Origin: an uncultured Acetobacteraceae bacterium
GTDB taxonomy: Bacteria > Pseudomonadota > Alphaproteobacteria > Acetobacterales > Acetobacteraceae
NCBI GenBank assembly: GCA_903918195.1
Contig: CAIXDS010000214.1
Span: 1 to 41,656 of the forward strand
Direction of reading: 5' to 3'
Length of the DNA stretch: 41,656 bases
Part shown: in pieces, positions 24,397 to 31,958 of the stretch
Position numbering within the stretch: the stretch's first letter is position 1
Layout: each line of letters starts with the position of its first letter
Notes under the pieces: model-generated
What the model was told of the DNA's origin: nothing
Database searches by the model: none
What the model saw: the letters and a program-made list of their open reading frames with translations, nothing else
Program-made: the position numbers and the translations under genes

Positions 24397-25067
24397 GGGT
24401 CCCCCGGCAGGTCGATCCAGGACAGATGTCCCCCTTTGCCCGCTCCGGTGTCCAGGAAAACCGCTGTGCCGCCTGCCGCCCCCGTTGTGGTCCAGGGCCG
24501 TCCGTCCGGGCTGCGCTGGTCATGGCCACAATAAACCGTCAGCCCGGCCGGAATGCGGTCCACCCAGTCCAGCACGCGCTCAGGGAACCCATCCGGCTGG
24601 CGCCGGCAGGTGGTCTGGCCGAACAGCGCGCGCGCCAGCGCCCCCTCGACCTTGCCGCCGAACGGCGGCGGCGCGTGGTGCAGCATGGCAGTGTGGAAGC
24701 CGCCATGCACGAAGAAGGCACGGCCCCGCCGCAGCCAGGCCGGCGTCTGCAGGATCGCCGCCAGCACGCGCGCGCGCAACGCATCATCCAGCTGCGCGGC
24801 TGTCGCCCGCAGCGCCGCGTCCGCCTTCACCGCCCGCCCCGACAGCAGCCGCGCCAGCTTGTGGTCGTGGTTACCCAGCAGGAACAGACCGCGCCCGCTT
24901 GTCTGCAGGTCGAGCGCGATGCGCCACGCGCCGGCACTGTCCTCGCCGCCATCGGCGAGGTCGCCGAGCTGCACCACGAACCGGTCGGTCTGCACCGCCA
25001 GCGCAAAGCCCCGCGCATCGCCATGCACGTCGCCCACCACGCGCAGCCTGGCGCCCGCGGGGATCAC
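24393..25067 (-). CDS. Calcineurin-like metallophosphoesterase
   Basis: A 224-residue enzyme with all core motifs: VVGDVHGD (Asp13, His15), VVQLGDLADGG (Asp36), FLLGNHDHK (Asn66-His67-Asp68), FFVHGG, and VYCGHDQ. These bind two metal ions and hydrolyse phosphoesters. I place the start at GTG 25067 (IPAGARLRVVGD) because a CGGA lies about 8 nt upstream; the long frame from 25160 would overlap the CFA gene by 67 nt. The arrangement resembles diadenosine-tetraphosphatase-like or serine/threonine phosphatase-like proteins, but the substrate is unknown. It is coupled to the following esterase by a four-base overlap. Confidence 0.85.
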   Translation of the reverse strand: MIPAGARLRVVGDVHGDARGFALAVQTDRFVVQLGDLADGGEDSAGAWRIALDLQTSGRGLFLLGNHDHKLARLLSGRAVKADAALRATAAQLDDALRARVLAAILQTPAWLRRGRAFFVHGGFHTAMLHHAPPPFGGKVEGALARALFGQTTCRRQPDGFPERVLDWVDRIPAGLTVYCGHDQRSPDGRPWTTTGAAGGTAVFLDTGAGKGGHLSWIDLPGDP

Positions 25068-25093
25068 GGCAGGTCCGAAAACGGCACCGCGGC

Positions 25094-26302
25094 TCAGGCC
25101 GGCCGCTCGAGCACGATCTGCCCGACATTGGTCCACCCGGCGCGGAACCCGGTCTCGCAATAGGCCAGGTAGTATTCCCAGAGCCGCTTGAACCGGTCAT
25201 CGGTCGGCCGCGCCTGCAGCCGCGCGGCGTTGGCGATGCGTGGCCAGGCGGCCTGGAACCGTGTCTGCCAGCGCGCCAGCGTCTCGGCATAGTCGCGGCC
25301 GAACCAGTGCTCGCCCGACCACGCGAGCCCGGCCTTCGCCACCTCCTCATGCAGCCGCAGCTTGCTGGGCAGCATGCCGCCCGGGAACACGTGGCGCTGG
25401 ATGAAATCGGCGCCGCGACGGTAGGTCTCGAACAACGGGTCGGCGATGGTGATGATCTGCAGCCCCGCCCGCCCGCCCGGCGCCAGCCGGTCGCGCACCG
25501 CGGCGAAGAAGGCCGGCCAGTATTTCTCCCCGACCGCCTCGAACATCTCGATGCTGGCGATACGGTCGAAGCTGCCGCGCACGTCACGATAATCCTCCAG
25601 CAGCAGGTTCACCTGCCCGCCCAGCCCGGCGCGTTCGATGCGCGCCTCGGCATAGGCGAGTTGCGCCGGCGACAGGGTCAGGCCGGTGACCTGCGCGCCG
25701 TAATCGCGCGCCGCCACCTCGGCGAACCCGCCCCAGCCGCAGCCGATCTCCAGCACCCGCATGCCGGGCCGCAGCTCCAGCGCCTGGCACAGCCGGTGCA
25801 CTTTGCGCAACTGCGCCACCTCCAGCGTGTCGCTCTTGGCGCCGAACAGCGCCGAGGAATAGGTCATCGTCGGGTCGAGCCACTCGGCATAGAAGGCGTT
25901 GCCGAGGTCGTAATGCGCGACGATGTTGCGCCGCGCCCCGCGCCGCGTGTTGGGCCGCAGCCGGTGCGCCAGCCGCGCCAGCGCCCGCATCCATGGCCGG
26001 CCGGCCAGAACCGTCTGCCAGATCGTGTCGTTCGCGGCGGCCAACCGCATCACTGCGCGCAGGTCGGGGGAATCCCACATGCCGTCCAGATAGGCCTCGG
26101 CCAGCCCCAGGCTGCCGCCGGTCAGCAGCCGGCGGACCACGCGCGCATCCTTCACGATGAAGGTAGCGGTGGGGCCGGGGCCGGCATCGATCACGTGCCG
26201 GGCGCCGCCGGGCAGGACGATGGTCAGCGTGCCGCAGCGGATCAGCCGCGCCAGGCGCAGCAGCAGGCGCAGCCGGCGATCCGCTGGCGGGGAGGCGGTC
26301 AT
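25094..26302 (-). CDS. cfa: Cyclopropane-fatty-acyl-phospholipid synthase
   Basis: A 402-residue SAM-dependent enzyme that methylenates cis-unsaturated acyl chains of membrane lipids, a late-growth and acid-stress adaptation. The N-terminal lipid-binding domain includes LGLAEAYLDGMWDSPDLRAV. The catalytic domain starts at NIVAHYDLGNAFYAEWLDPT and MTYSSALF. The SAM motif is VLEIGCGWGGFAEVAARDYG, followed by VTGLTLSPAQLAYAEAR, and the active-site segment is IASIEMFEAVGEKYWPAFFA. The C-terminus (LWEYYLAYCETGFRAG) carries the usual Tyr/Cys cluster. Length is normal. It starts the minus-strand run with the phosphoesterase and the esterase. A photolyase gene lies upstream on the same strand, a frequent pairing in proteobacteria. 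Confidence 0.93.
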   Translation of the reverse strand: MTASPPADRRLRLLLRLARLIRCGTLTIVLPGGARHVIDAGPGPTATFIVKDARVVRRLLTGGSLGLAEAYLDGMWDSPDLRAVMRLAAANDTIWQTVLAGRPWMRALARLAHRLRPNTRRGARRNIVAHYDLGNAFYAEWLDPTMTYSSALFGAKSDTLEVAQLRKVHRLCQALELRPGMRVLEIGCGWGGFAEVAARDYGAQVTGLTLSPAQLAYAEARIERAGLGGQVNLLLEDYRDVRGSFDRIASIEMFEAVGEKYWPAFFAAVRDRLAPGGRAGLQIITIADPLFETYRRGADFIQRHVFPGGMLPSKLRLHEEVAKAGLAWSGEHWFGRDYAETLARWQTRFQAAWPRIANAARLQARPTDDRFKRLWEYYLAYCETGFRAGWTNVGQIVLERPA

Positions 26303-26548
26303 GGGCGCCCCGCCGATCGCAGAGGGGCCGATCGCGGAGGATACGCCGGGCGACCACCGTCTACCGGCTTCAGACCGGCGCCCTGCTCTGCGAACGTCTT
26401 GTTCAACTGGTGCAGCACAGCCCCCAGCGACCCCCTGACATCATCGCGGAAAAACCACCGACCGAACTGAACAAGTACCCCATAACCCGTGCCATGAACA
26501 GGAAACGAATGCGTGCGCCGTCCGGTGCGATCCTGCCTCGGTCAGAAT

Positions 26549-26568
26549 TTCTCACGATGTCGTGAGAA
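26549..26568 (-). terminator. Hairpin overlapping the photolyase stop codon
   Basis: TTCTCACGA, two bases, and TCGTGAGAA form a perfect 9-bp stem. The photolyase TGA lies inside it, and ATTCT follows on the minus strand. It is weak as a terminator because of modest GC content. Confidence 0.35.
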
Positions 26569-27958
26569 CCCGCAACGCATCCAGCGCCCGCGCGCGCCCG
26601 GCAGCGAGACCGACGATCGGGGCGGGGTAGGTCGCGCCGATCCGCACGCCGGCCTGCGCCAGCACCGGCGGCGGCGCGGCCCACGGCTCGTGCACCCAGC
26701 GGTCGGGCAGGGCGGCCAGTTCCGGCACGAAGCGGCGCACATAGCGTGCATCGGGGTCGAATTTCCGCCCCTGCAGCACCGGGTTGAAGATGCGGAAGAA
26801 CGGCGCCGCGTCGGCCCCGCTGCCGGCCACCCACTGCCAGGAGGCGGCATTGCTGGCGAGGTCGGCGTCCACCAGCGTGTCCCAGAACCATGCCTCGCCC
26901 GCCTGCCAGCGCAGCAGCAGGTGCTTCACCAGCAGGCTGGCGGCGATCATGCGCACCCGGTTGTGCATCCAGCCGGTGCGCCAGAGCTGGCGCATGCCGG
27001 CATCCACGATCGGCAGCCCGGTCTGCCCGCGCTGCCAGGCCCGCAGGGCGGTTCCGTCATCGCGCCAGGGCATGCGGAGGAAGTCACGCCGCAGCGGAGC
27101 CTCCGGCAGCGTCGGGTGGTGCCAGAGCAGATGGGCGGAGAACTCCCGCCAGAGGATTTCGTCGGTCCAGCATGCCGCGCCGTCCCCGGCTCCGGCCGCG
27201 TGCCAGAGCTGACGGGCGGAAATCTCCCCAAAGGCCAGATGCGGCGACAGCCGGGAGGTGCCGTCGATGCCGGGCCGGTCGCGCGCGCCGGGATAGGCGG
27301 CGAGCGCCCCGGACGCGAAATCGCGCAGCCGCGCCTGGGCCGCGTGCTCGCCGGGCGTCCAGCAATCGCGCAGCCCGCCAGCCCAATCCGGTCGTGCCGG
27401 CCGCAGAGCCCAGGTGTCCAACGTGTCGGAGGCGGGTGGTGTCGGCGCCGGAATGGATGACGGCGCGGGAAGCGCCGGTTCGGTCTCCCCACGCGCGCGG
27501 CAGGCGCGGGCGAACGGGGTGAACACGCCATAGGGCGTGCCCGCCTGGGTGCGGATGGCGTCAGGGTCGAACAGGGTGGCGGTGCGGTGCAGGTGCATCG
27601 GCACGCCGGCCGCACGCTCCAGTTCCGCCACCGCCTCGCGGGCCCAGGGCTCGATCGGCTGCCCGGTATGGATCGCAACCGCGCCGGTCTCGCGCACGAG
27701 GTGGGGTAATACCTGTGTACTGCGCCCGCGGCGCAGTACCAGCGGCGCCCCGGCGCGGGCGAGGCCGGCGGCGAGCGAAGCAAGACTGTGGTGCAACCAC
27801 CACCGGCTGGCCCCGCCCGGTGCCCAGGCACCCGGGGTCGTTTCGTCCAGCACATATACCGGTAGCACCGGCCGACCGCTGGCCAGTGCCGCGGCGAGGG
27901 CAGGGTTGTCGGCCAGCCGCAATTCGCGGCGCAGCCAGAGCAGGACGGGGGCGGTCAT
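26552..27958 (-). CDS. phrB: Deoxyribodipyrimidine photolyase (class I)
   Basis: A 468-residue FAD enzyme that splits cyclobutane pyrimidine dimers in blue light. The N-terminal photolyase domain reads LLWLRRELRLADNPALAAAL and holds the antenna site. The FAD domain has TSRLSPHLAFGEISARQLWH, then LWREFSAHLLWHHPTLPEAP, GLPIVDAGMRQLWRTGWMHN with RVRMIAASLLVKHLLLRWQA, and DADLASNAASWQWVAGSGAD. The last four are hallmark motifs of class I photolyases and cryptochromes. NPVLQGRKFDPDARYVRRFV near the end is typical of CPD photolyases. The Trp-rich segments needed for the electron-transfer chain are present. ATG 27958 is preceded by a stretch without a clear ribosome site. Confidence 0.93.
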   Translation of the reverse strand: MTAPVLLWLRRELRLADNPALAAALASGRPVLPVYVLDETTPGAWAPGGASRWWLHHSLASLAAGLARAGAPLVLRRGRSTQVLPHLVRETGAVAIHTGQPIEPWAREAVAELERAAGVPMHLHRTATLFDPDAIRTQAGTPYGVFTPFARACRARGETEPALPAPSSIPAPTPPASDTLDTWALRPARPDWAGGLRDCWTPGEHAAQARLRDFASGALAAYPGARDRPGIDGTSRLSPHLAFGEISARQLWHAAGAGDGAACWTDEILWREFSAHLLWHHPTLPEAPLRRDFLRMPWRDDGTALRAWQRGQTGLPIVDAGMRQLWRTGWMHNRVRMIAASLLVKHLLLRWQAGEAWFWDTLVDADLASNAASWQWVAGSGADAAPFFRIFNPVLQGRKFDPDARYVRRFVPELAALPDRWVHEPWAAPPPVLAQAGVRIGATYPAPIVGLAAGRARALDALRVLTTS

Positions 27959-28281
27959 GCCGATTGCTTTCGAGGTCGGGCGCTTTCCAGGTCAGGGCGG
28001 ACGGAGGGGCGTAACAGGTACGGGCTTTCCCCCGGGTTCTGCCGCGTTGCCGATCCGTGCCATGCTTTGAAAATGGATCCCGATGTTGCCATTGCCAGAC
28101 TCAAGGCCTGACTCGCTTTTTGGTCGCTCCCTTGGCTATCCGGCAGATGGCGTCCGCCATATGATTCGGCTATTCCATAATGATACGTCGATGCCCTGGC
28201 CCGAATGGCGTCGACATCCGGAATGGTTGGGTTTGACGGGATGGTTGGCCGGGTGCGGTCGCTGACGGAGCAGAGGGAAGC
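27959..28281. other. 323-bp divergent gap, probable promoter region
   Basis: It separates the minus-strand photolyase from the plus-strand four-gene array. A short frame at 28083-28265 has no similarity and an unconvincing composition. The segment around 28150-28190 is relatively AT-rich (CATATGATTCGGCTATTCCA) and is the likeliest place for the array promoter. Confidence 0.4.
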
Positions 28282-28818
28282 ATGAAAAGCACGAGCGGCT
28301 GTACGGCGCTGGGGGCGTTAGCGGTGCTGCTGGTCCTGACCGGCCCGGTGCGGGCGGCGAGCGTGCCACCGGACGGAAGCGCGGTGGCTGCCGCCGACCA
28401 ACCGCCGGCGATCCGCGCCATGACCGATACCGAGAAGGCGGCGGCTGGCTGCGTGATCAGCAGCGTCGCCACCATGGGCGTCGTCTACGCGATCGGGCCG
28501 TCGGAATTCGTCATGAACGTGGTCGGCGGCCTGATCGTGCCGTCCTCGTCCTCGGTGTTGTTCGTCGGCCTGCTCAGCACCATCGCCAGCATGGCGTGCG
28601 GCGCCGGCGCCGCGATCACGCCGGCGGTGCTGTGGGGCTGGCGCCAGTTGGGCCACCACGAGGAGCCGCAGGGGGGTGAGCCCCAAGAGACCGAGCCGCA
28701 TGCGGGCGAGCAGCCGGCAGCGCCGGCCGCCACGTCGGGGCGCCGGGGATTTGCCCGGCTGGACGCCGGCATCGGCGGCCCTGCGGTGATCGCCGGGACG
28801 CCCAAGGCGGCGCAGTGA
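28282..28818 (+). CDS. Array protein A: exported two-cysteine, two-helix module protein
   Basis: A 178-residue protein of a family I do not recognise. Residues 1-26 form a Sec signal (LGALAVLLVLTGPVRAA). The shared module spans about 47-120: TDTEKAAAGC with Cys57, a hydrophobic helix, GPSEFVM, a Gly/Pro/Ser loop (GGLIVPSSSS), and a second helix (SVLFVGLLSTIASMACGAGA) with Cys106, ending in ITPAVLWGW. The 58-residue tail is polar, rich in His, Glu, Pro and Ala, and likely disordered. Two membrane-spanning helices with the Cys pair in or near the membrane are predicted. ATG 28282 has GAGGGAAG in front. It is the first of four genes with the same module, separated from the next by 46 nt, and so probably the first gene of an operon. 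Confidence 0.8.
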   Translation: MKSTSGCTALGALAVLLVLTGPVRAASVPPDGSAVAAADQPPAIRAMTDTEKAAAGCVISSVATMGVVYAIGPSEFVMNVVGGLIVPSSSSVLFVGLLSTIASMACGAGAAITPAVLWGWRQLGHHEEPQGGEPQETEPHAGEQPAAPAATSGRRGFARLDAGIGGPAVIAGTPKAAQ

Positions 28819-28864
28819 CGATGGGGACCGCCGGAATCAGCCTATTGTCTGGAGGCAGAAACGG

Positions 28865-29386
28865 ATGACGAGACTCGGCACCACGGGGCTGGTGATAGCG
28901 GTGGCGCTGACGCTCGGCGCACCCGCGGAGGTCTCCGCGCAGTCGCCCACAGCGGGGGTGACCATGGGCATCGCCAATGGGGTCGTGGCCCGGAACGCCC
29001 AGTCGGCGGCTCCGGCAGCCGACGATACGGGCGGGCTGTCCGACGCCACCAAACAGGGCATCGGCTGCCTTGCCACCAGCGGGGCTGCCATCGTCTACAC
29101 AACGTTCTGGGCCGGTGCGACCGAGTCGCTCATGATCGCCGCCGGGGGTTTGCTGGCGCCGTCGATGACGCCGACCCTCTGGCTCGGCCTCGCCTCGACC
29201 GTGGTGGCCGCCACCTGCGCCCTCGGCGCAACGGCAACGCCGGCGGTGCTGTGGGCGGTGGAGCAGAAGGATAACATCCTCGCCAACTTGTCCTGGCGGA
29301 TGCGGCAGACCGGAGGCGACCTGGCCGGGCTGTTCACCATTCCGGCGCCTTCCGGGCCGCGCCAGCTGGCCGAGCGCGGCCAGTGA
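28865..29386 (+). CDS. Array protein B: exported two-cysteine, two-helix module protein
   Basis: A 173-residue paralogue of array protein A. Signal peptide to about residue 26 (VIAVALTLGAPAEVSAQ). The module runs from about 58 to 137: LSDATKQGIGC with Cys68, a helix, GATESLMIAAGG, LAPSMTPTLWLGLASTVVAA and TCALGATATPAVLWAVEQKD, with Cys118, 50 residues after the first. The tail (NILANLSWRM and beyond) is short. GATE replaces the GPSE of A and D. GGAGG lies 9 nt before ATG 28865. It follows A by 46 nt and precedes C by 48 nt. Function unknown. Confidence 0.8.
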   Translation: MTRLGTTGLVIAVALTLGAPAEVSAQSPTAGVTMGIANGVVARNAQSAAPAADDTGGLSDATKQGIGCLATSGAAIVYTTFWAGATESLMIAAGGLLAPSMTPTLWLGLASTVVAATCALGATATPAVLWAVEQKDNILANLSWRMRQTGGDLAGLFTIPAPSGPRQLAERGQ

Positions 29387-29434
29387 CACGAGCCGCACCA
29401 GCCTTCCCGGACAGCCGGGGATTTGGGGGAAACC

Positions 29435-30319
29435 GTGCGTAATGTGATGGCCTGGATACTGCCCGCTCTGGCGTTGCCCGCTCTGGCGCTCATGGTGGTG
29501 GGCGGAACGGCGGTGCCCGCTTTCGCGACGCCGGTGCCGCCGGCGGCCGAGGCGACCGTCGATACCGGCGCGCAAGGCGTGACAATCGCGCCAATGCCTG
29601 ACGCCGCCCTGCCTGACGCCGCCCTGCCGGGCGCCTACTGCCTTGCCGGTGCGGCCGCCGCCATGACCGCGGTGTTCGCCGCCGGGCCAACGGAAAGCCT
29701 GATGATCCTGTCCGGCGCGATGCACCTGCCAACGAGCACGGCGGTGCTGGTCATTCCGCTGCTGTCGATTCTCGGCGGCGGCGCCTGCGCCATCGGCGCG
29801 GCGGCCCAGCCGGCGGTGTCGTGGGCGATCGAGCAATCGGACAATATCGCGGCCAATATCGCCGCTGCCGGCCCAACGCTGTTCGCTGCAAGTTCCGACG
29901 ACTCTCCCGGCGCCGCCCGCAAGGAAGATCCGGTTCCTCCGGTGCGTCCGCTCACCGAAGGCGAGACCCAGTCGGTGGGCTGCGTCGCCGGCGCGCTGGC
30001 CGGCTTCGGGGCCGCGATGGCCACGTCGCCGATGGAAGTGGCGATGCTGTCGTCGGGCGCCAACACCGTCGTGTCCTCGACGCCGGTCCTGGCCCTGGGC
30101 CTGCTCGGCACCATCGTCGCCTCGGGCTGTGCCATCGGCACCTACGGGATCCTGCCGATCCAGGCTTTCTTCAGTAATTTCACTGCAATCGGCGACAGCC
30201 TCGTCAGTGGTCTGAGCGGGATCGGCACGATGGTGAGCGATGGCGCCGCGCGAACGCTGGCCCTGCTGAACGGCCGCTCCCCCGCCGTCGAAATCGCGGA
30301 TGGCGCTGCTTCCCGCTGA
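29435..30319 (+). CDS. Array protein C: exported protein with two tandem copies of the module
   Basis: A 294-residue protein carrying the module twice. Signal region to about residue 31 (AWILPALALPALALMVVGGT, itself containing a repeated PALAL). Module 1 (about 59-140): Cys69, GPTESLMILSG, PTSTAVLV, Cys118 in ACAIGAAAQPAVSWAIEQSD. A charged linker (about 150-172) follows. Module 2 (about 173-250): LTEGETQSVGC with Cys183, SPMEVAMLSSG, VSSTPVLALGLLGTIVASGC with Cys232, then a diverged end without the TPAVLW motif. Both Cys pairs are 49 residues apart. A short DNA duplication gives PDAALPDAAL before module 1. The start is GTG 29435 just after GGGGGA; GTG 29444 and ATG 29447 are alternatives. 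Confidence 0.8.
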   Translation: MRNVMAWILPALALPALALMVVGGTAVPAFATPVPPAAEATVDTGAQGVTIAPMPDAALPDAALPGAYCLAGAAAAMTAVFAAGPTESLMILSGAMHLPTSTAVLVIPLLSILGGGACAIGAAAQPAVSWAIEQSDNIAANIAAAGPTLFAASSDDSPGAARKEDPVPPVRPLTEGETQSVGCVAGALAGFGAAMATSPMEVAMLSSGANTVVSSTPVLALGLLGTIVASGCAIGTYGILPIQAFFSNFTAIGDSLVSGLSGIGTMVSDGAARTLALLNGRSPAVEIADGAASR

Positions 30320-30368
30320 GCCGTGGTGAAAACCGAGCCGTCACGAAGTGTTCGAGGAGAGTTCGAGA

Positions 30369-30848
30369 ATGACGAAGGGTAAGGTTGTCGCGGCCATGCT
30401 GGTGGCGGCGGTCGTCGGTTTCGGTGCGCCTCGGGCGGTTCTGGCCCAGGGCAGCAGCGGCAGCACCAACGCCACGGCGGTGGCTCCGGCTGATGCCAGT
30501 GCCATGAGCGACAACGAAAAGGCCGCCGCCGGATGCGGCGTCGCGGCGGCGGGCAGCCTTGCCGCTACCTATCTTGCGGGGCCGAGTGAGATCGCCATGC
30601 TGTGGGGCGGCGGTTTGCTGGTGCCGTCCACCGGCGTCATGCTGGCGGTGACGTTGCTCGGTCAGATCGGTGCCTCGGCCTGCGCCATCGGCGTGCTGGC
30701 CACCCCGACCGTACTCTGGGCCTATGATCAGTCCGGCAATATTGCCGCCAGGCTTGTCGAGGTCACCGAGGGGCTGGGCAACCGGGCCTTGGTGGCCCTC
30801 GGCCAGCCCTCCCACCGTCAACTGGCCGATGGGGCGGCGGCGCATTAA
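30369..30848 (+). CDS. Array protein D: exported two-cysteine, two-helix module protein
   Basis: A 159-residue paralogue. Signal peptide to about residue 27 (VVAAMLVAAVVGFGAPRAVL). The module runs from about 46 to 125: MSDNEKAAAGC with Cys56, GPSEIAMLWGGGLLVPSTGV, a second helix, Cys105 in SACAIGVLATPTVLWAYDQS. It is the closest relative of A in the first half (NEKAAAGC against TEKAAAGC) and of B and C in the tail (DQSGNIAARL against EQSDNIAANI), so it may be nearest the ancestral form. ATG 30369 has GAGGAGA about 8 nt upstream. It is the last gene of the array; its stop codon is the first triplet of a 14-bp inverted repeat. Confidence 0.8.
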   Translation: MTKGKVVAAMLVAAVVGFGAPRAVLAQGSSGSTNATAVAPADASAMSDNEKAAAGCGVAAAGSLAATYLAGPSEIAMLWGGGLLVPSTGVMLAVTLLGQIGASACAIGVLATPTVLWAYDQSGNIAARLVEVTEGLGNRALVALGQPSHRQLADGAAAH

Positions 30849-30884
30849 CAGGCTGCGGAAAATTGCTTGATCCGCAGCCTGTTA
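30846..30884. terminator. Perfect 14-bp inverted repeat between convergent genes
   Basis: TAACAGGCTGCGGA (30846-30859), 11-nt loop, and TCCGCAGCCTGTTA (30871-30884). It begins with the stop codon of array protein D and lies 23 nt beyond the stop of the opposing gene. This position suits a bidirectional terminator, although there are no long T runs. Confidence 0.65.
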
Positions 30885-30907
30885 CCTCGCTCACCCCATA
30901 CCGGGGT

Positions 30908-31333
30908 CTAGTTCGTGAGATGGCTGAACAGCCAGCCACCGACCAAGGCCCCGGTGCCGAGAACGGTGACATAGAGGATGTCACTTCGGGCGGCGGCGTC
31001 CCGGGCTTCCGTGGCGGGGGTGATCTGCTCGCCGAGCACCGCGCCGGCGGCCCGGGCTTCGGCCAGCGCCGGGGAGAGCGGGGCGCGGATGGCGAGCGCT
31101 GCCGGAGCGGCGGCCCGCAGGCCGACGGCGCGCAGCAGCGGGGCGGTCAGGGAGCCGCCGGTCAACAGGTCGGCAACCACGAGACCGCCGATGACACCGC
31201 CGGTGATGGCGAGAGTCTTGACAAATCCTCCCCCGGCCGAACCCGCGGCAATCTCGTCCACCGGCTGGCCCTGCGCGAACGCGGAGAGAGGCAGCGTCAG
31301 AGCGACCACGAGGGCAACGACAGACTTCCACAT
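30908..31333 (-). CDS. Small exported membrane protein with Gly-rich helices
   Basis: A 141-residue protein with a Sec signal (VVALVVALTLPLSAFAQG), a Gly-rich hydrophobic segment (TLAITGGVIGGLVVADLLTG), an Ala/Leu-rich middle (about 70-110), and a C-terminal hydrophobic helix (YVTVLGTGALVGGWLFSHL). The GxxxG-like spacing suggests helix packing in a membrane. ATG 31333 is chosen because AAGGAAG lies about 8 nt upstream; GTG 31351 would add six residues. It is convergent with the array and shares the hairpin at 30846. It lacks the two-cysteine module, but is similar in size and export, and could be a partner. I do not recognise the family. Confidence 0.7.
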   Translation of the reverse strand: MWKSVVALVVALTLPLSAFAQGQPVDEIAAGSAGGGFVKTLAITGGVIGGLVVADLLTGGSLTAPLLRAVGLRAAAPAALAIRAPLSPALAEARAAGAVLGEQITPATEARDAAARSDILYVTVLGTGALVGGWLFSHLTN

Positions 31334-31600
31334 CCGATGAGCTTCCTTCACGATTCTGGCGGGTCAGCAGGGGTCGTTCGAGCGGTCGAGAATCAACCCA
31401 CACCGCAGTGTAAAATTAGCCGAGCACCGAAAAGGACGCAAGGCGAGTTGGCCAAGATCATCGCCCGCCATTGCCGATCCGGCCTGGGCGAGCCCGCAAA
31501 ACGACTCCAATGGTTGTGAGAAATTGAGGTCGCTCGACAGATAAAACGCGCGCCTGCGGAGGTCATCGCCGCCGGTGTTCTCTGGCCGTACGGGTCAGGG

Positions 31601-31894
31601 TTACCCGCTGCCCACAAACCGCACCCGCTTCCACCAGATCGCCGCCAGGACGATCAGCAGAACCAGTGCCGGCACCCCTGGCTGGTCGAAAAACTGCACG
31701 CCATAGATCGATCCGGTATTGGCAACCGTGCTGTTGGCGAACTGCCGTGCCGCCGCCTGCCCCGACAATACGGTGGCGACCGGGTTCAGCAGGAAGTTGA
31801 TCCATCCATAGAGCAGGATGGCGACGCAAGAGGCGGCAACCCGAAAAACCATGTTCCGCATGGTCCTGCCAATTGCTGTTGCAGTCGTGCCCAT
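31601..31894 (-). CDS. Small two-helix membrane protein
   Basis: A 97-residue protein with two clear membrane segments: VAASCVAILLYGWINFLLNP (about 19-38) and ALVLLIVLAAIWW near the C-terminus, closed by KRVRFVGSG. Between them is a polar loop with VANTGSIYGVQFFDQPG. Positive charges at both ends suggest a hairpin with both termini in the cytoplasm. ATG 31894 is the best start, with a weak ribosome site; ATG 31861 is an alternative. The frame remains open further upstream, overlapping PdeM, but only as out-of-frame sequence. No known domain. Confidence 0.6.
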   Translation of the reverse strand: MGTTATAIGRTMRNMVFRVAASCVAILLYGWINFLLNPVATVLSGQAAARQFANSTVANTGSIYGVQFFDQPGVPALVLLIVLAAIWWKRVRFVGSG

Positions 31895-31958
31895 ACCGTC
31901 GCGCGATCGGCCAGCCGACCGGTGCCAGCATCTCGCCCGATCACACCATGCCCGGATT

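Noticed and set aside
26398..26490. 30-residue minus-strand frame (reading MARVMGYLFSSVGGF) and an 8-bp inverted repeat
   Set aside because: No ribosome site, no paralogue, and the repeat is short enough to be chance.
28083..28265. 60-residue plus-strand frame before the module array
   Set aside because: No convincing ribosome site; mixed composition without a helix or signal.
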